Shown here piece after piece: positions 40,021 through 51,497 of a stretch of 64,000 nt of DNA. The notes under the pieces were generated by a model. That model was not told the origin of the DNA and ran no database searches. It saw only the letters and a list, made by a program, of their open reading frames with translations. Each line of letters starts with the position of its first letter. Position 1 is the first letter of the stretch. The stretch comes from an uncultured Wenzhouxiangella sp. (GTDB taxonomy: Bacteria; Pseudomonadota; Gammaproteobacteria; Xanthomonadales; Wenzhouxiangellaceae), in assembly GCA_913057195.1 (NCBI GenBank), contig CAJXNL010000012.1, positions 1 to 64,000 on the forward strand. The letters are read 5' to 3'. Both the position numbers and the translations under genes were made by a program.

Positions 40021-41391
40021 ATGGCAGTGAGTCTCTTTGATTTATTTAAGATTGGGGTGGGGCCATCGAGCTCACACACCGTGGGGCCGATGCGCGCGGC
40101 CAGCATTTTTGCGCTTCGCGTGGAACAAGCCGGCGTTTTGGAACACATCAAGCGCATCCAGGTTGAGCTGTTTGGCTCTTTGGGGCACACCGGCCGCGGC
40201 CACGGCACCGATCGAGCCGTGCTGTTGGGATTGGAAGGTGAGGTGCCCGATCAAGTCGACCCGGACCACATTGGCCGCCGGATGGCGGCGCTGGAGGCGG
40301 GTGATGCGCTGAACGTCGGGGGCCAACACCCCATCGCGGTGGACCTCAAAAAAGATTTGATTTTTCATAAGCGCCAAACCTTGCCGTATCACCCCAACGG
40401 CATGCGCTTTCAGGCGTTGGATTCAGCCGGCGAGTGTTTGCTGAAAAAAGAGTACTACTCGGTTGGGGGTGGCTTTGTCATTAACCAAGACGAGGCCGCA
40501 TCGGATCGGATTGTGGCCGACACCAGTCAGGTGAAGTACCCATTCGCAAGCTGTGATGAGCTGGTCGGCATTTGTCAGCGAGAGCAGCTGACCATCGCCG
40601 AATTGATGCTGGCCAATGAGCAGACATGGCGAAGTGAGGCCAGTATTCGCTCAGGGGTTTTGGCACTTTGGGCAGCGATGCAGTCGTGCATCGAGCGAGG
40701 CATTGCCACCGAAGGGGTGCTGCCGGGCACTCTGAAGGTGACGCGGCGCGCGCCCAAGCTCTACGCCAAACTCAAAGCGCAGGCCAAGCGCGATGACTTA
40801 GACCCGCTCGATTGGCTGAATCTCTATGCGCTGGCCGTGAATGAGGAAAACGCCGCCGGTGGGCGGGTGGTCACCGCACCGACCAACGGCGCGGCAGGGA
40901 TCATTCCTTCGGTGCTCCACTACTACCGACGGTTTATTCCCGGCGCAGACGAGCAAGGGGTGATCAACTTTTTGCTCACCGCCGGCGCCATCGGGATTTT
41001 GTATAAAGAAAATGCCTCAATTTCAGGGGCTGAGGTGGGCTGCCAAGGCGAGGTGGGGGTGGCCTGCTCCATGGCAGCCGGCGGGCTCACCGCGGCTTTG
41101 GGGGGCAGCTTGGCTCAAATTGAAAACGCCGCCGAAATTGGCATGGAGCATAACCTGGGCCTCACTTGCGACCCGGTCGCCGGGTTGGTGCAAATCCCTT
41201 GCATCGAGCGAAACGCGATGGGATCGGTCAAAGCCGTCAACGCCATGCGCATGGCGATGTCAGGCGATGGCAAATACCATGTCAGTCTCGATAAGGTCAT
41301 CAAAACCATGCGCGATACTGGCCGAGACATGAAAAGCCAGTACAAAGAGACTTCGCGCGGGGGATTGGCGGTGAATGTCATTGAGTGTTGA
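40021..41391 (+). CDS. sdaA: L-serine ammonia-lyase (iron-sulfur type)
   Basis: [50 protein letters not shown]. Confidence 0.95.
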   Translation: MAVSLFDLFKIGVGPSSSHTVGPMRAASIFALRVEQAGVLEHIKRIQVELFGSLGHTGRGHGTDRAVLLGLEGEVPDQVDPDHIGRRMAALEAGDALNVGGQHPIAVDLKKDLIFHKRQTLPYHPNGMRFQALDSAGECLLKKEYYSVGGGFVINQDEAASDRIVADTSQVKYPFASCDELVGICQREQLTIAELMLANEQTWRSEASIRSGVLALWAAMQSCIERGIATEGVLPGTLKVTRRAPKLYAKLKAQAKRDDLDPLDWLNLYALAVNEENAAGGRVVTAPTNGAAGIIPSVLHYYRRFIPGADEQGVINFLLTAGAIGILYKENASISGAEVGCQGEVGVACSMAAGGLTAALGGSLAQIENAAEIGMEHNLGLTCDPVAGLVQIPCIERNAMGSVKAVNAMRMAMSGDGKYHVSLDKVIKTMRDTGRDMKSQYKETSRGGLAVNVIEC

Positions 41392-41529
41392 GTGGGCGCC
41401 GATGACTCGCTGACAGCGACCTTGCAACCCCTGGCTTATGAGGCCGCTTACAAAGCGTCAGATCAAACCGTTTTCTTATCCCATTAGACGATCTGTTCGA
41501 AAGATCAGGCACATCAGGAATTTGAACGC

Positions 41530-43128
41530 ATGGCAAACGCCGATTTTCTCAATGAAGTGAACAAGCGAAGAACATTCGCCATCATCTCGCACCCCGATGC
41601 GGGTAAGACGACGCTGACCGAGAAGTTTTTGCTTTTCGGCGGCGCCATTCAGCTGGCGGGGTCGGTCAAGTCCAGGAAAGCAGCGCGCCATGCCACGTCC
41701 GATTGGATGGAGATGGAAAAAGAGCGCGGCATCTCCATCACCTCATCGGTGATGCAGTTTCCCTATAAAGATCGCATCGTCAACCTTTTAGATACCCCCG
41801 GCCACGCCGACTTTTCAGAAGACACCTACCGCGTCCTGACCGCTGTCGACTCGGCTTTGATGGTCATTGACTGTGCCAAAGGCGTCGAGGAAAGAACCAT
41901 CAAGCTGATGGAGGTCTGCCGATTGCGCGACACCCCCATTTTTACGTTTATCAACAAACTGGATCGTGAGGGCCGGGAGCCCATCGAGCTGTTGGACGAG
42001 GTTGAAGAAGTGCTGGGCATTGCGTGCGCCCCCATCACCTGGCCGATTGGGATGGGTCGCCGCCTTAGAGGGATTTATCACATGCTCGATGATGCCATTC
42101 ACCTCTATGAGGCGGGCCAAAATTACACCCGCCAATCGCCCACGATCATTCAAGGCATCGACAGCGTTGAGGCCGATGAGGCCTTGGGCAACATGGCCCA
42201 AGAGCTTAGAGACGAGATTGAGTTGGTCAAAGGCGCCAGTCATGCGTTTGACCCTGATGCCTACCTCAAAGGCCAGCAAACTCCGGTGTTTTTTGGCTCG
42301 GCCTTGAATAACTTCGGCGTCACGCCGCTTCTGGATGCGTTTACCGAACACGCGCCCAAGCCCGAAGCGCGGCCCACTTTGGGGCGGATGGTTGAGCCCA
42401 CCGAGACCAAGGTGACAGGGTTTGTGTTTAAAGTCCAAGCCAATATGGACCCCGCCCACCGTGATCGAATGGCCTTTATGCGGGTGTGTTCTGGGGTCTT
42501 TGAAAAAGGCATGAAGCTCCACCACGTGCGCATCAATAAAGAGCAGCGCACCCATGGGGCCTTGACGTTCATGGCCGATGAGCGCGCCGCCGCCGAGCGC
42601 GCTTACCCTGGAGACATTGTTGGTCTCCACAACCACGGCACCATTTCGATTGGAGACACCTTTACAGAAGGTGAAGCGCTTCAATTTTCGGGGATCCCAA
42701 GCTTCGCCCCTGAGCTGTTTCGTCGGGTCCAACTCCGCGATCCGTTGAAGTTGAAAGCCCTAACCAAGGGATTGACCCAGCTCTCCGAGGAGGGCGCGAC
42801 CCAATTTTTTAAGCCGTTGGTCGGCAACGACTTGGTGCTCGGGGCGGTGGGGCTTTTGCAGTTTGATGTTGTCGCGTATCGGTTGATGGCCGAATACGGT
42901 GTCGAAGCGCGGTTTGAGGCCGTCAATGTGGTCACCTGTCGCTGGGTGGACGCCGACGATGACAAGGCGTTGCAAGCGTTTCGAGACAAAAATGAAAGCC
43001 ATTTGGCTGAAGATGGTGGCGGGCGTTTGGTGTATCTGGCCCCCACCCGGGTCAATCTTCAACTCGCTCAAGAACGCCATCCTGAGATCACTTTTCGCGC
43101 GACCAGAGAGGTCACGGTCTACGTCTAG
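41530..43128 (+). CDS. prfC: Peptide chain release factor 3
   Basis: [53 protein letters not shown]. Confidence 0.96.
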   Translation: MANADFLNEVNKRRTFAIISHPDAGKTTLTEKFLLFGGAIQLAGSVKSRKAARHATSDWMEMEKERGISITSSVMQFPYKDRIVNLLDTPGHADFSEDTYRVLTAVDSALMVIDCAKGVEERTIKLMEVCRLRDTPIFTFINKLDREGREPIELLDEVEEVLGIACAPITWPIGMGRRLRGIYHMLDDAIHLYEAGQNYTRQSPTIIQGIDSVEADEALGNMAQELRDEIELVKGASHAFDPDAYLKGQQTPVFFGSALNNFGVTPLLDAFTEHAPKPEARPTLGRMVEPTETKVTGFVFKVQANMDPAHRDRMAFMRVCSGVFEKGMKLHHVRINKEQRTHGALTFMADERAAAERAYPGDIVGLHNHGTISIGDTFTEGEALQFSGIPSFAPELFRRVQLRDPLKLKALTKGLTQLSEEGATQFFKPLVGNDLVLGAVGLLQFDVVAYRLMAEYGVEARFEAVNVVTCRWVDADDDKALQAFRDKNESHLAEDGGGRLVYLAPTRVNLQLAQERHPEITFRATREVTVYV

Positions 43129-43226
43129 GCAACGCCTGGTAAGAGCGATCCGCATGCCCTGTGCTTGAAGCCGCCAAATCAGGTACGCTGAGCACTCAAA
43201 AGTCAACGGCTGGAGGAGCACCGCCC

Positions 43227-44489
43227 TTGTTTGCACAATTACATGGTCTTTTGGGGGTGGTCTTTATCTTGGGCCTGGCCTGGGGCTTGTCTGAACGGCG
43301 TGATCTGATCACCTGGCGCACCGCCACAGTCGGCATTGGGTTGCAGCTGGCCTTGGCCATTTTGGTGCTGTGGGTGCCGGCAGGCCAAGCCATTTTTGAT
43401 GCGCTTGCCCAGGGGTTTGTGACGTTGATTGGCTTTACCAGCGCAGGTTCAGAGTTTGTCTTTGGTGCCATGGTCGATACCGACCGGTTTGGGTTTATCT
43501 TTGCCTTCCAGGTGCTGCCCACCATCATCTTTTTTTCGGCGTTGATGTCATGCCTTTATCACCTGGGCATCATGCAGCGCATCGTTGAGGGCATGGCCTT
43601 TGTCATGGCGCGCCTGATGCGGCTTTCGGGCAGCGAGTCATTGGCCACCGCAGCAAACGTGTTTGTTGGACAAACCGAGGCGCCGCTGGTGGTCAAGCCA
43701 TTCATCATGGGGATGACCCGATCGGAGCTGTTTGCCTTGATGACCGGCGGCATGGCCACCATCGCCGGGGGCGTGTTGGCCGCATACGTCCTGTTGCTCG
43801 GCGGCAGTGAGCCCGCTCAGCAGGCTTTTTATGCCAAACACCTCATTTCGGCATCGATCATGGCCGCGCCTGCGGCGTTGGTGATGGCCAAACTGCTCAT
43901 CCCAGAAAGCGAAGACTCAGAAACCTTGGGTCGAGTGAAAACACCCGTTGAAAAAACACACGTCAACGTGATCGAGGCGGCCGCGGCGGGGGCGAGCGAT
44001 GGCTTAAAGCTCGCACTCAATGTCGGTGCGATGCTGCTGGCATTTTTGGCATTGATTGCGTTGTTGAACTGGCCGCTGGAATGGCTGGGTTCGGTCACTG
44101 GCCTCGAGGCGGTGCTGGGTGAGCCTTTATCCCTGTCGCTGATTTTGGGATGGCTGATGGCGCCGCTGGCCTTTTTGATTGGGGTGCCTTGGGATGAGGT
44201 GGTCGCGGTGGGCGGCTTAATTGGCACCAAAATTGTCGCCAACGAATTTGTGGCCTACGTGGCGCTGACTGATTTGCAAAGCCAACTCAGCGAGCGGTCT
44301 GTCCTGATTGCAACCTACGCGCTGTGCGGGTTTGCCAATTTTGCCTCCATTGCCATTCAGCTGGGCGGCATTGGCGGGATTGCGCCTGTGCGCCGACCTG
44401 ATCTGGCCAAACTGGGTCTCAAGGCGGTGATGGCCGGGGCGCTGGTCTCACTTTTGAACGCTGCCTGGGCGGGGATCTTGGTCGGCTAG
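43227..44489 (+). CDS. Concentrative nucleoside transporter (NupC family)
   Basis: [36 protein letters not shown] start with strong SD ggagga. Confidence 0.9.
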   Translation: MFAQLHGLLGVVFILGLAWGLSERRDLITWRTATVGIGLQLALAILVLWVPAGQAIFDALAQGFVTLIGFTSAGSEFVFGAMVDTDRFGFIFAFQVLPTIIFFSALMSCLYHLGIMQRIVEGMAFVMARLMRLSGSESLATAANVFVGQTEAPLVVKPFIMGMTRSELFALMTGGMATIAGGVLAAYVLLLGGSEPAQQAFYAKHLISASIMAAPAALVMAKLLIPESEDSETLGRVKTPVEKTHVNVIEAAAAGASDGLKLALNVGAMLLAFLALIALLNWPLEWLGSVTGLEAVLGEPLSLSLILGWLMAPLAFLIGVPWDEVVAVGGLIGTKIVANEFVAYVALTDLQSQLSERSVLIATYALCGFANFASIAIQLGGIGGIAPVRRPDLAKLGLKAVMAGALVSLLNAAWAGILVG

Positions 44490-44490
44490 C

Positions 44491-44874
44491 TCAGCGTGGT
44501 TTGAACACCAGCGCGGCAGAGTTGATGCAGTAGCGTAGCCCCGTGGGTGGGGGACCATCATCAAAAATGTGGCCCAGGTGGGCATCACATTGACTGCACA
44601 ACAGCTCGGTTCGGCGCATGCCTAAACTGTCATCAAAGCGTTGGGTGATGTTGGCCTCATCGAGCTCATCGAAATAGCTTGGCCAACCGCAGCCTGAGTG
44701 GAACTTAGACGCCGAGTCAAACAGCGGTTGATCACAACACACGCAGTGATAAATCCCGGCATCGTCGTGGTCATTGTATTGGCCTGAAAATGGGGCCTCG
44801 GTCCCGGCTTGGCGGGTGATGCGGTATTGCTCAGGCGTGAGCATTTGACGCCACTCATCGTCTGATTTTTTCAT
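44491..44874 (-). CDS. msrB: Peptide-methionine (R)-S-oxide reductase
   Basis: HSGCGWPSYFDEL, CDAHLGHIFDDGP, RYCINSAAL. Confidence 0.96.
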   Translation of the reverse strand: MKKSDDEWRQMLTPEQYRITRQAGTEAPFSGQYNDHDDAGIYHCVCCDQPLFDSASKFHSGCGWPSYFDELDEANITQRFDDSLGMRRTELLCSQCDAHLGHIFDDGPPPTGLRYCINSAALVFKPR

Positions 44875-45638
44875 GCCAAGTCCTCGCGTTCGGCGACAGC
44901 GACCATCCGCTGCGACGACATATCGTAAGGCGTGCCCGTGTAGTCACCGTAAACACCGACCACCCGAAACCCGTGCTGAGCCAGCAAGCGGGTCAGCTCA
45001 CCGCCTGACCACACTCGATGTGAGAACGTTGCTCGGGCAACGGATTCGCCCTCAATCAGCAGCCATTCGTTGTCCAAGCGGGTCATGTCATCGACCAGCA
45101 CCGGGCGCTCAACCAGCAATCGGCCGTCCTCAAACTCAGTCAGATGCACCGGCTCTAAGGTTCGACACAGATACTCCAAGCCCACCAAGTCCAGCACCAA
45201 AGTGCCGTTTGCTCGAAGGCTTTGGTAGAGATTGTCCAACACCCGCCCATGGTCGGCTTCATCTTCAAAATAGCCAAACGTTGACCACATCACCAGGGCC
45301 CAATCAAAGGACTCAGGCCGGGCAAACTCACGCATGTCCGCCCGGACCGGTTCAATGCGCTTGCGGCTGTTGACATCCAAATCGGCTCGACGGTTTTCGA
45401 GCTGATCTAAAAGCGTTGGGCTGGTGTCCACGGCGCATACCGAAAAACCTGCCTCGGCCAACGGCAGGGCGAAGCGGCCGGGCCCGCAGCCCAGATCCAA
45501 CACATCGCCCGAAAAACGGCCGGTGAGCGCCATCAGCTCGGCAAGGTGGTCTTTGGCCGCCGCAAACTGCGGCTCGTCAAACATCACCTCGCCAAACGTC
45601 TTCCAAAAGGGCTCATCGAGATACCAGTTGCGACTCAA
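44871..45638 (-). CDS. Class I SAM-dependent methyltransferase
   Basis: VLDLGCGPGRFALPLAEAG; TTG start with GAGGA SD; 4-nt overlap with msrB. Confidence 0.85.
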   Translation of the reverse strand: MSRNWYLDEPFWKTFGEVMFDEPQFAAAKDHLAELMALTGRFSGDVLDLGCGPGRFALPLAEAGFSVCAVDTSPTLLDQLENRRADLDVNSRKRIEPVRADMREFARPESFDWALVMWSTFGYFEDEADHGRVLDNLYQSLRANGTLVLDLVGLEYLCRTLEPVHLTEFEDGRLLVERPVLVDDMTRLDNEWLLIEGESVARATFSHRVWSGGELTRLLAQHGFRVVGVYGDYTGTPYDMSSQRMVAVAEREDLA

Positions 45639-45688
45639 AGCAGTTCCTCTATCATGTAGGGCTCGAATGTGGGCCATACTGGCACAGT

Positions 45689-47890
45689 TTGTGGCCCTGT
45701 GGTGATCCAGTGGAGTTGGGATTGACTAAATCGTACCTGATTGTCGTGGCAGGGATGGCGTGGGCGGCAATGGTGGGGCTGACCCCTGCCCATGCGCAAT
45801 GGCTGGGCCAAAGCGAGCGATCGCTCACCCAGTGTGTGCCCGCCGATGACTTGATGCGCCGCGGCCAGATCAACCGTGATCCCAGTCTGCCGCTGTCCAT
45901 TCGTGCGGCGGATCTCAACGCCACCCCCGATCAGCCCATCGAAGCCCACACCGACGTTGTGGTGGTGCGTGGTGATCAGCAATTGAATACCGAATCGATG
46001 GTCTATGACCCCACCACCGGGTTGCTCACTTTGCCCGGCGTGTTGGTCTACACCGATGCCTTCATCGCCATCGAAGCCCAGCGCGCCGAGGTCAACCTCG
46101 ACCAATCCACCGGCTCTTTTGAGACCGTTGACTATCGCATCAACGGCGCCCAAGGCTCGGGGCATGCACGCACCGTTGAGTTGATCAATGAGCGCCAAGC
46201 CGAGCTGTCGGTGTTTGATTTCACGACCTGTGACCCCACCCAACCTGACTGGCAGCTGTTGGCCGATGACGTGGTCCTGGATCTGGACAAATCGGTGGGC
46301 ACGGCCAAAGGCGCCCGCTTAAAGTTCAAGGGCATTCCGCTTTTTTATTTGCCGTATTTCACGTTTCCTTTGAGCGATGAGCGAAAGTCAGGTTTCCTCT
46401 ACCCACGCTTTGGGCTGTCGAGCTCGGATGGTTTGGATCTGAGCATTCCTTGGTATTGGAACATCGCACCAAATATGGATGCCACCCTCACCCCACGTTG
46501 GATCCAAGACCGCGGCGTGATGCTTGGCAACGAATTTCGGTTCCTCAAACGCAATCAATCTGGGGAGGTGTCGCTGGATGCCTTAATCGGTGACGACAAA
46601 ACCAAAGACGATCGGTATTTTGCCCAGGTCGACTACCGACTGAGACCGGCACGCAACTGGGCGTTCAACGCCCGACTTCGGCGGGTGAGTGATGCCCAGT
46701 ATTTTTTGGATCTGGGGGGTGGATTGGATGCGACCGCGATTCAATATATGCGCTCAAGCGCGGCGCTTCGCGGGCGAGGGCAGTATTGGTCGATGCGGGT
46801 GGGCACCGACTTTTTTCAAGTGTTGGATGACCGCATCGCCCCCAGAAATGAGCCCTATCGACGCCTGCCGCGGGTGTTGTTGGACATCGATCGACCCTTG
46901 AGTGAGCGCGTTCGGTTTGAAATGGACAATGAGCTGGTGTATTTCCATCGCGATCAAGGCACCCGCGGCGCGCGCGTTGATCTTTGGCCGCGTCTGACGG
47001 CCAGTCACAGCGCCCCTGCGGGATTTGTTCGGGCCCAAGCCGGCGTGCGCACCACCCGCTATGCGCTGGACAACGCCTCAGTCGAGTCGGCCTCGCGAAC
47101 CACGCCGATTGTCGCTTTGGACGGCGGTTTGGTTTTTGAGCGTCTGGCCGGTCAGGGCCAGGTCCAGACTTTGGAGCCGCGGCTGTATTACCTCTATGTC
47201 CCGACCAAAAACCAAGATGCGTTGCCCATCTTTGACACCTCAGCACTGACCTTTGGGTTCACGCAGCTGTTCCACACCAACCGCTTTTCTGGGGCGGATC
47301 GTCAGTCGGGGGCCAACCAGGTGACCTGGGCGCTGACATCGAGGTGGCTCGATGCGGCCTCCGGGCGAAGTCGCGCCGACATCAATGTCGGTCAGGTGAT
47401 TTATTTTCAAGATCGGACCGTGCGACTGCCGGGCCAGCCCATCGATGCCACGAACCGCTCGGATCTCATTGCCGAGGCGAACTGGTCGCTGGCCCGATCG
47501 ATCGCTTTGAAAGCGGGCTTGCAGTGGGACCCCGAGGCACGCGCGCTGTCGGTGGCCTACACCCGTCTGGCCTACCGCGGCGATGGCGGTCTGCAGGGTG
47601 CGCTATCCTATCGGTATAGAGACGATGTGCTCGATCAGGTTGATGCGCGGGTGCGCATTCCGTTGACCGGTCAGCTGAATTTGATTGGCCGCAGCGTGTA
47701 CTCCTTAAAAGACAACGATTCCCTGGAACTATTGGCTGGAATTGAGTACGAAAGTTGTTGTTGGGCGGTGAGACTGACCGCGCGCGAGTACATCCGCGAC
47801 CGCGAGATCACCAAGCAAACCGCCGTGTTTTTTGAGTTGCACCTCAAAGGACTGGGGAGCCTGGGTCGACAACCCTATCCATTATTTTAA
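45689..47890 (+). CDS. lptD: LPS-assembly protein LptD (5' end approximate)
   Basis: GIPLFYLPYFTFPLSDERKSGFLYP, C-terminal CCWAVRLTAREY; followed by surA. Confidence 0.95.
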   Translation: MWPCGDPVELGLTKSYLIVVAGMAWAAMVGLTPAHAQWLGQSERSLTQCVPADDLMRRGQINRDPSLPLSIRAADLNATPDQPIEAHTDVVVVRGDQQLNTESMVYDPTTGLLTLPGVLVYTDAFIAIEAQRAEVNLDQSTGSFETVDYRINGAQGSGHARTVELINERQAELSVFDFTTCDPTQPDWQLLADDVVLDLDKSVGTAKGARLKFKGIPLFYLPYFTFPLSDERKSGFLYPRFGLSSSDGLDLSIPWYWNIAPNMDATLTPRWIQDRGVMLGNEFRFLKRNQSGEVSLDALIGDDKTKDDRYFAQVDYRLRPARNWAFNARLRRVSDAQYFLDLGGGLDATAIQYMRSSAALRGRGQYWSMRVGTDFFQVLDDRIAPRNEPYRRLPRVLLDIDRPLSERVRFEMDNELVYFHRDQGTRGARVDLWPRLTASHSAPAGFVRAQAGVRTTRYALDNASVESASRTTPIVALDGGLVFERLAGQGQVQTLEPRLYYLYVPTKNQDALPIFDTSALTFGFTQLFHTNRFSGADRQSGANQVTWALTSRWLDAASGRSRADINVGQVIYFQDRTVRLPGQPIDATNRSDLIAEANWSLARSIALKAGLQWDPEARALSVAYTRLAYRGDGGLQGALSYRYRDDVLDQVDARVRIPLTGQLNLIGRSVYSLKDNDSLELLAGIEYESCCWAVRLTAREYIRDREITKQTAVFFELHLKGLGSLGRQPYPLF

Positions 47891-47910
47891 ATTGAGCTTA
47901 GTGAGAACCT

Positions 47911-49209
47911 ATGTATTCGATGAAACGATTGATTCTGTCTGGCGTGTGGCTGATGTTGTTTGGCGGGTTAAGTGCCGCACCGCTTTCAGCGCAGCAACCC
48001 TTAGATGGCATTGTGGCGCTGGTTGAAGAAGATGTGATTTTGCAAAGCGAGTTGGATCAGGCCATCGACATGATTCTGGTGGAGCTTGAGACACGTGGCC
48101 AAGCCACGCCCCCGCGCAATGTGCTCGAAGAGCAGGTCTTGGAGCGTTTGATTCGCACGCGTCTACAGGTGCTGCGCGCTGAGGCCACCGGCATCCGCGC
48201 GTCCGATGCCGACGTTGATCGGGCGTTGGAGCGCATGGCTTCCCAAAATCAAATGAGCCTGACCCAGCTTCGCCGTGCGATGGAGGCCGACGGTTTGGAC
48301 TTTGATGAATTTCGAAACCAGATTCGAGATGAGATCGTCGCCGATGAGCTCAGGCGTCGCGTGGGCAGCAGCATTGACGATGTCTCGGATACCGACATTG
48401 AGATTTTGTTGGCCTCCGATCAATTCGGTGGACAAGAATATCGTCTCTCGCAGATTGCCCTGGCCATTTCAGAAACCGCCACGCCACAAGAGGTTCAAGA
48501 AGTGGAGGCCGAGGCCGAACAGGTGCTGGCTCAGTTGGAAGAGGGCATGGATTTTTCATCTGCCGCAATCACCTATTCGCAGGCGGCCGACGCGTTGGAA
48601 GGGGGCGATGTGGGCTGGCGAAGCTTGAGTCAGATGCCGCCGGTGTTCGCCGATGCGGTGGCCGATTTGTCGCCGGGCGAGATCAGTGACTTGATCCGCA
48701 CCCCCAACGGTTACATCATCTTAAAAGTCACCGATGTTCGAGATCCGCCACCGGTGATCGTCAAGGAATACCGCACCCGCCACATCATGGTCGAGCCCAA
48801 TGAGTTGACCAGTTTGTCTGAGGCCAGACAGCGGGTGGCGTCGCTGCGCGAGCGGATTATCAACGGCGAGGACTTTGCAGACTTGGCGAGACGGTTTTCC
48901 ACCGATGAGTCCAGCGCGAACATCGGGGGCGATCTGGGCTGGGCGCCGGCCGATGGCTTGGGACCGGCGTTTGAGCAGCAGGTCAACCAGCTGGTGGTCG
49001 GCGATGTGGAGGTGGCCCTGAGCCAGCCGTTCCGAACCCAGATGGGGTGGCATTTGTTGCTGCTTGAGGATGTTCGCGAAGTTGACCGCACCGAAGAGGC
49101 GACCCGTGAGCAAGCCCGCAACATCTTGTTCAACCGTCGGGCTGAAGAAGAAGTTGAGTCCTTTCTTCGTCAAATGCGCTCTGAGGCGTTTGTCGAAATT
49201 CGGCTTTAG
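47911..49209 (+). CDS. surA: Peptidylprolyl isomerase/chaperone SurA
   Basis: LDGIVALVEEDVILQSELD; two parvulin domains (RTRHIMVEPNE...FADLARRFSTDESSANIGGDLGW). Confidence 0.95.
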   Translation: MYSMKRLILSGVWLMLFGGLSAAPLSAQQPLDGIVALVEEDVILQSELDQAIDMILVELETRGQATPPRNVLEEQVLERLIRTRLQVLRAEATGIRASDADVDRALERMASQNQMSLTQLRRAMEADGLDFDEFRNQIRDEIVADELRRRVGSSIDDVSDTDIEILLASDQFGGQEYRLSQIALAISETATPQEVQEVEAEAEQVLAQLEEGMDFSSAAITYSQAADALEGGDVGWRSLSQMPPVFADAVADLSPGEISDLIRTPNGYIILKVTDVRDPPPVIVKEYRTRHIMVEPNELTSLSEARQRVASLRERIINGEDFADLARRFSTDESSANIGGDLGWAPADGLGPAFEQQVNQLVVGDVEVALSQPFRTQMGWHLLLLEDVREVDRTEEATREQARNILFNRRAEEEVESFLRQMRSEAFVEIRL

Positions 49210-49212
49210 GCG

Positions 49213-50223
49213 GTGGGGACACACGCCCGTCAGTCCACGGCCGTTCTCACCCCAGGTGAGCCTGCCGGCATTGGTCCTGACATGGTCTGCCAGTGGGCCG
49301 CCGAGGCCCCGTTGGATGTTGTGGTGGTGGCCGATCCAGGGTTGTTGCGGGACCGCGCGCAAGCCTTGAGGCTCCCCGTCGATGTGGTCGAGGTCGATGT
49401 CCTCCAAGCCACCGATTCGTTTCAGCGAGGCGAAATCCACTGCTGGCCGGTGTCGATGGCGGTGCCCAGCCAGCCGGGGACATTGGCGGTGGAGAACGCC
49501 CCTTACGTGCTCGCCTGCTTAGAGCGCGCCGGGCGTGCGTGCCTGGACGGCGAGGCGGGCGCGCTGATCACCGGTCCCATTCACAAAGGCATCATCAACG
49601 ATGCGGGCGTCCCGTTCAGCGGCCACACTGAGTTTTTACAAGCATTGAGCGGTGTGCCTTCGGTGGTGATGATGCTCGCCTGTGAGCGGCCTGGTCAGGC
49701 CGATCTGAGGGTGGCGTTGGTCACCACCCACATGCCGTTGGCCTCAGTGGCCGCCCGAATCACCTCCGATGCACTCACTGAGACGCTGGAAATCGTTGAG
49801 CATGACCTTCGCACGCGGTTTGGCATTGACCGTCCTCGCCTGCACGTGTTGGGGCTCAATCCGCATGCCGGCGAAGGCGGTCACCTGGGCGCTGAAGAGC
49901 AAGAGATCATCGAGCCGGTGATCGATGCCATGTGCGCGCGGGGGATGGCTGTCAGTGGCCCGTGGCCGGCGGACACCGCGTTTGTTCCCGCCCGCCTGAA
50001 CCAAGCCGACTGCGTGGTGGCGATGTATCACGATCAAGGTCTGCCGGTGCTCAAGCACATCGGATTTGGGCATGCGGTCAACATCACCTTGGGTCTGCCG
50101 TTTATTCGGACATCGGTCGATCACGGCACCGCGCTGGATCGGGCCGGTGAGGGCCGGGCGGACTTGGGCAGTTTGCGCGCCGCGGTGGCAGAAGCCAAGC
50201 GGCTGATGCACCGCGCACCATGA
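49213..50223 (+). CDS. pdxA: 4-hydroxythreonine-4-phosphate dehydrogenase
   Basis: TPGEPAGIGPDM, TGPIHKGIINDAG, GHTEFL, GLNPHAGEGG, YHDQGLPVLK. Confidence 0.96.
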   Translation: MGTHARQSTAVLTPGEPAGIGPDMVCQWAAEAPLDVVVVADPGLLRDRAQALRLPVDVVEVDVLQATDSFQRGEIHCWPVSMAVPSQPGTLAVENAPYVLACLERAGRACLDGEAGALITGPIHKGIINDAGVPFSGHTEFLQALSGVPSVVMMLACERPGQADLRVALVTTHMPLASVAARITSDALTETLEIVEHDLRTRFGIDRPRLHVLGLNPHAGEGGHLGAEEQEIIEPVIDAMCARGMAVSGPWPADTAFVPARLNQADCVVAMYHDQGLPVLKHIGFGHAVNITLGLPFIRTSVDHGTALDRAGEGRADLGSLRAAVAEAKRLMHRAP

Positions 50224-51014
50224 GCGCATCGAGCACGCCACACCGCACCAAAAAACGGTTTGGGCAGCACTTTTTAATCGACGATGGGGTGGTGGATGCG
50301 ATGGTGCGCGCGATTGCGCCGGGGCGCGATGACCGATTGGTTGAAATTGGTCCCGGGCTGGGGGTGTTAACGCAGCCCTTGCTCGAGCGCGTGGACACAA
50401 TGCGCGTCATCGAGATTGACCGCGATCTGGCCGCCACCTTGAAATCGCGTTTGCCCGTATCGGGTGAGCGCATTGAGATCATCAATGAGGATGTGCTCCG
50501 GTACGACTTCCCAGACCCGGGTCAACGCGTGGTCGGCAACTTGCCTTACAACATCTCCACCCCGCTGCTGTTTCATTTGTTTGCCTGTGCCGATCGTGTG
50601 GTGGATATGCACTTTATGTTGCAAAAAGAGGTTGTGGATCGGCTCGTGGCCACGCCGGGCAGCAAGACCTATGGTCGGCTGTCGGTGATGGCTCAGTACC
50701 ACGCCAAGATGTGGCCGCTGTTTGATGTGCCGCCGGCGGCCTTTGATCCCCCGCCAAAGGTGGACTCATCGGTGATCCGATTGGTGCCGCGTGCCTTACC
50801 GCCGACGGCCCAAGCGTTGGCCGGCGCGCTGGAGCGGGTGGTTCGCGCGGCATTTGCGCAGCGACGAAAAACGCTTCGAAATAACCTCGCCGGGATCATC
50901 GAGCCCCACAGGATCGAAGCGGCGGGCATTGACCCTGGGTCACGCGCCGAGACGCTGTCGGGGGAGGCCTTTTTGCGACTGGCTGAGGTTTACCAGTCGA
51001 ACAATCGCCAGTAA
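50220..51014 (+). CDS. rsmA: 16S rRNA dimethyladenosine transferase
   Basis: KKRFGQHFLIDDGVV, LVEIGPGLGVLT, VVGNLPYNIST. Confidence 0.96.
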   Translation: MSASSTPHRTKKRFGQHFLIDDGVVDAMVRAIAPGRDDRLVEIGPGLGVLTQPLLERVDTMRVIEIDRDLAATLKSRLPVSGERIEIINEDVLRYDFPDPGQRVVGNLPYNISTPLLFHLFACADRVVDMHFMLQKEVVDRLVATPGSKTYGRLSVMAQYHAKMWPLFDVPPAAFDPPPKVDSSVIRLVPRALPPTAQALAGALERVVRAAFAQRRKTLRNNLAGIIEPHRIEAAGIDPGSRAETLSGEAFLRLAEVYQSNNRQ

Positions 51015-51415
51015 GCCGGTTTGACCGGTGCCATGTGATCGTGGCGCTCATTGAGCTCACCATCGCCGGTGGTGTCGATCAGATAATACGCCGGGCCCAC
51101 GGCAGGAATGATCTTAACCATGTAGACCTGCCCACCCGCGCTGTATTCGTGCACCATCCGATCGTCTTCTTGGCGGATGTTGACTTGGGGCTGGATTTGC
51201 TCGTCGGGATCTTGGACCTTGGGCGGCAGGGGCGCATCCGCACTGGGCGGGGCATCCGCCGTTTGCGCGGCCAGCGGGGCGCTGGCGATCAAGAAAGCCG
51301 CCATGAACGCACTGCGCCCCCAGCCTCGGCGTGTCAGTGGCATTGGCCGGCGTCGGTGATGGCCTGGTGCCGGGGTGGCATCGGGTTGTTTGAGGATGTC
51401 TTTAAGTGACCGCAT
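50990..51415 (-). CDS. DUF2782-like periplasmic protein
   Basis: EQIQPQVNIRQEDDRMVHEYSAGGQVYMVKIIPAVGPAYYLID; adjacent to polA. Confidence 0.75.
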   Translation of the reverse strand: MRSLKDILKQPDATPAPGHHRRRPMPLTRRGWGRSAFMAAFLIASAPLAAQTADAPPSADAPLPPKVQDPDEQIQPQVNIRQEDDRMVHEYSAGGQVYMVKIIPAVGPAYYLIDTTGDGELNERHDHMAPVKPAYWRLFDW

Positions 51416-51497
51416 CATGCCTTCAGTTTACCAGAGCCCAAGCGCGCTTGAATTGGGTTTATGATGATCCAAGACCGAAGCGATAGACCCCAAGGCC

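Noticed and set aside
41815-42732. 305-aa minus ORF within prfC
   Set aside because: Antisense shadow ORF of a clear release factor 3 gene
44491-45638. msrB overlapping a methyltransferase as a novel redox pair
   Set aside because: A 4-nt ATGA overlap is ordinary operon coupling; no other evidence of functional linkage
45689-51014. lptD-surA-pdxA-rsmA cluster as unusual
   Set aside because: Well-known conserved gammaproteobacterial gene order
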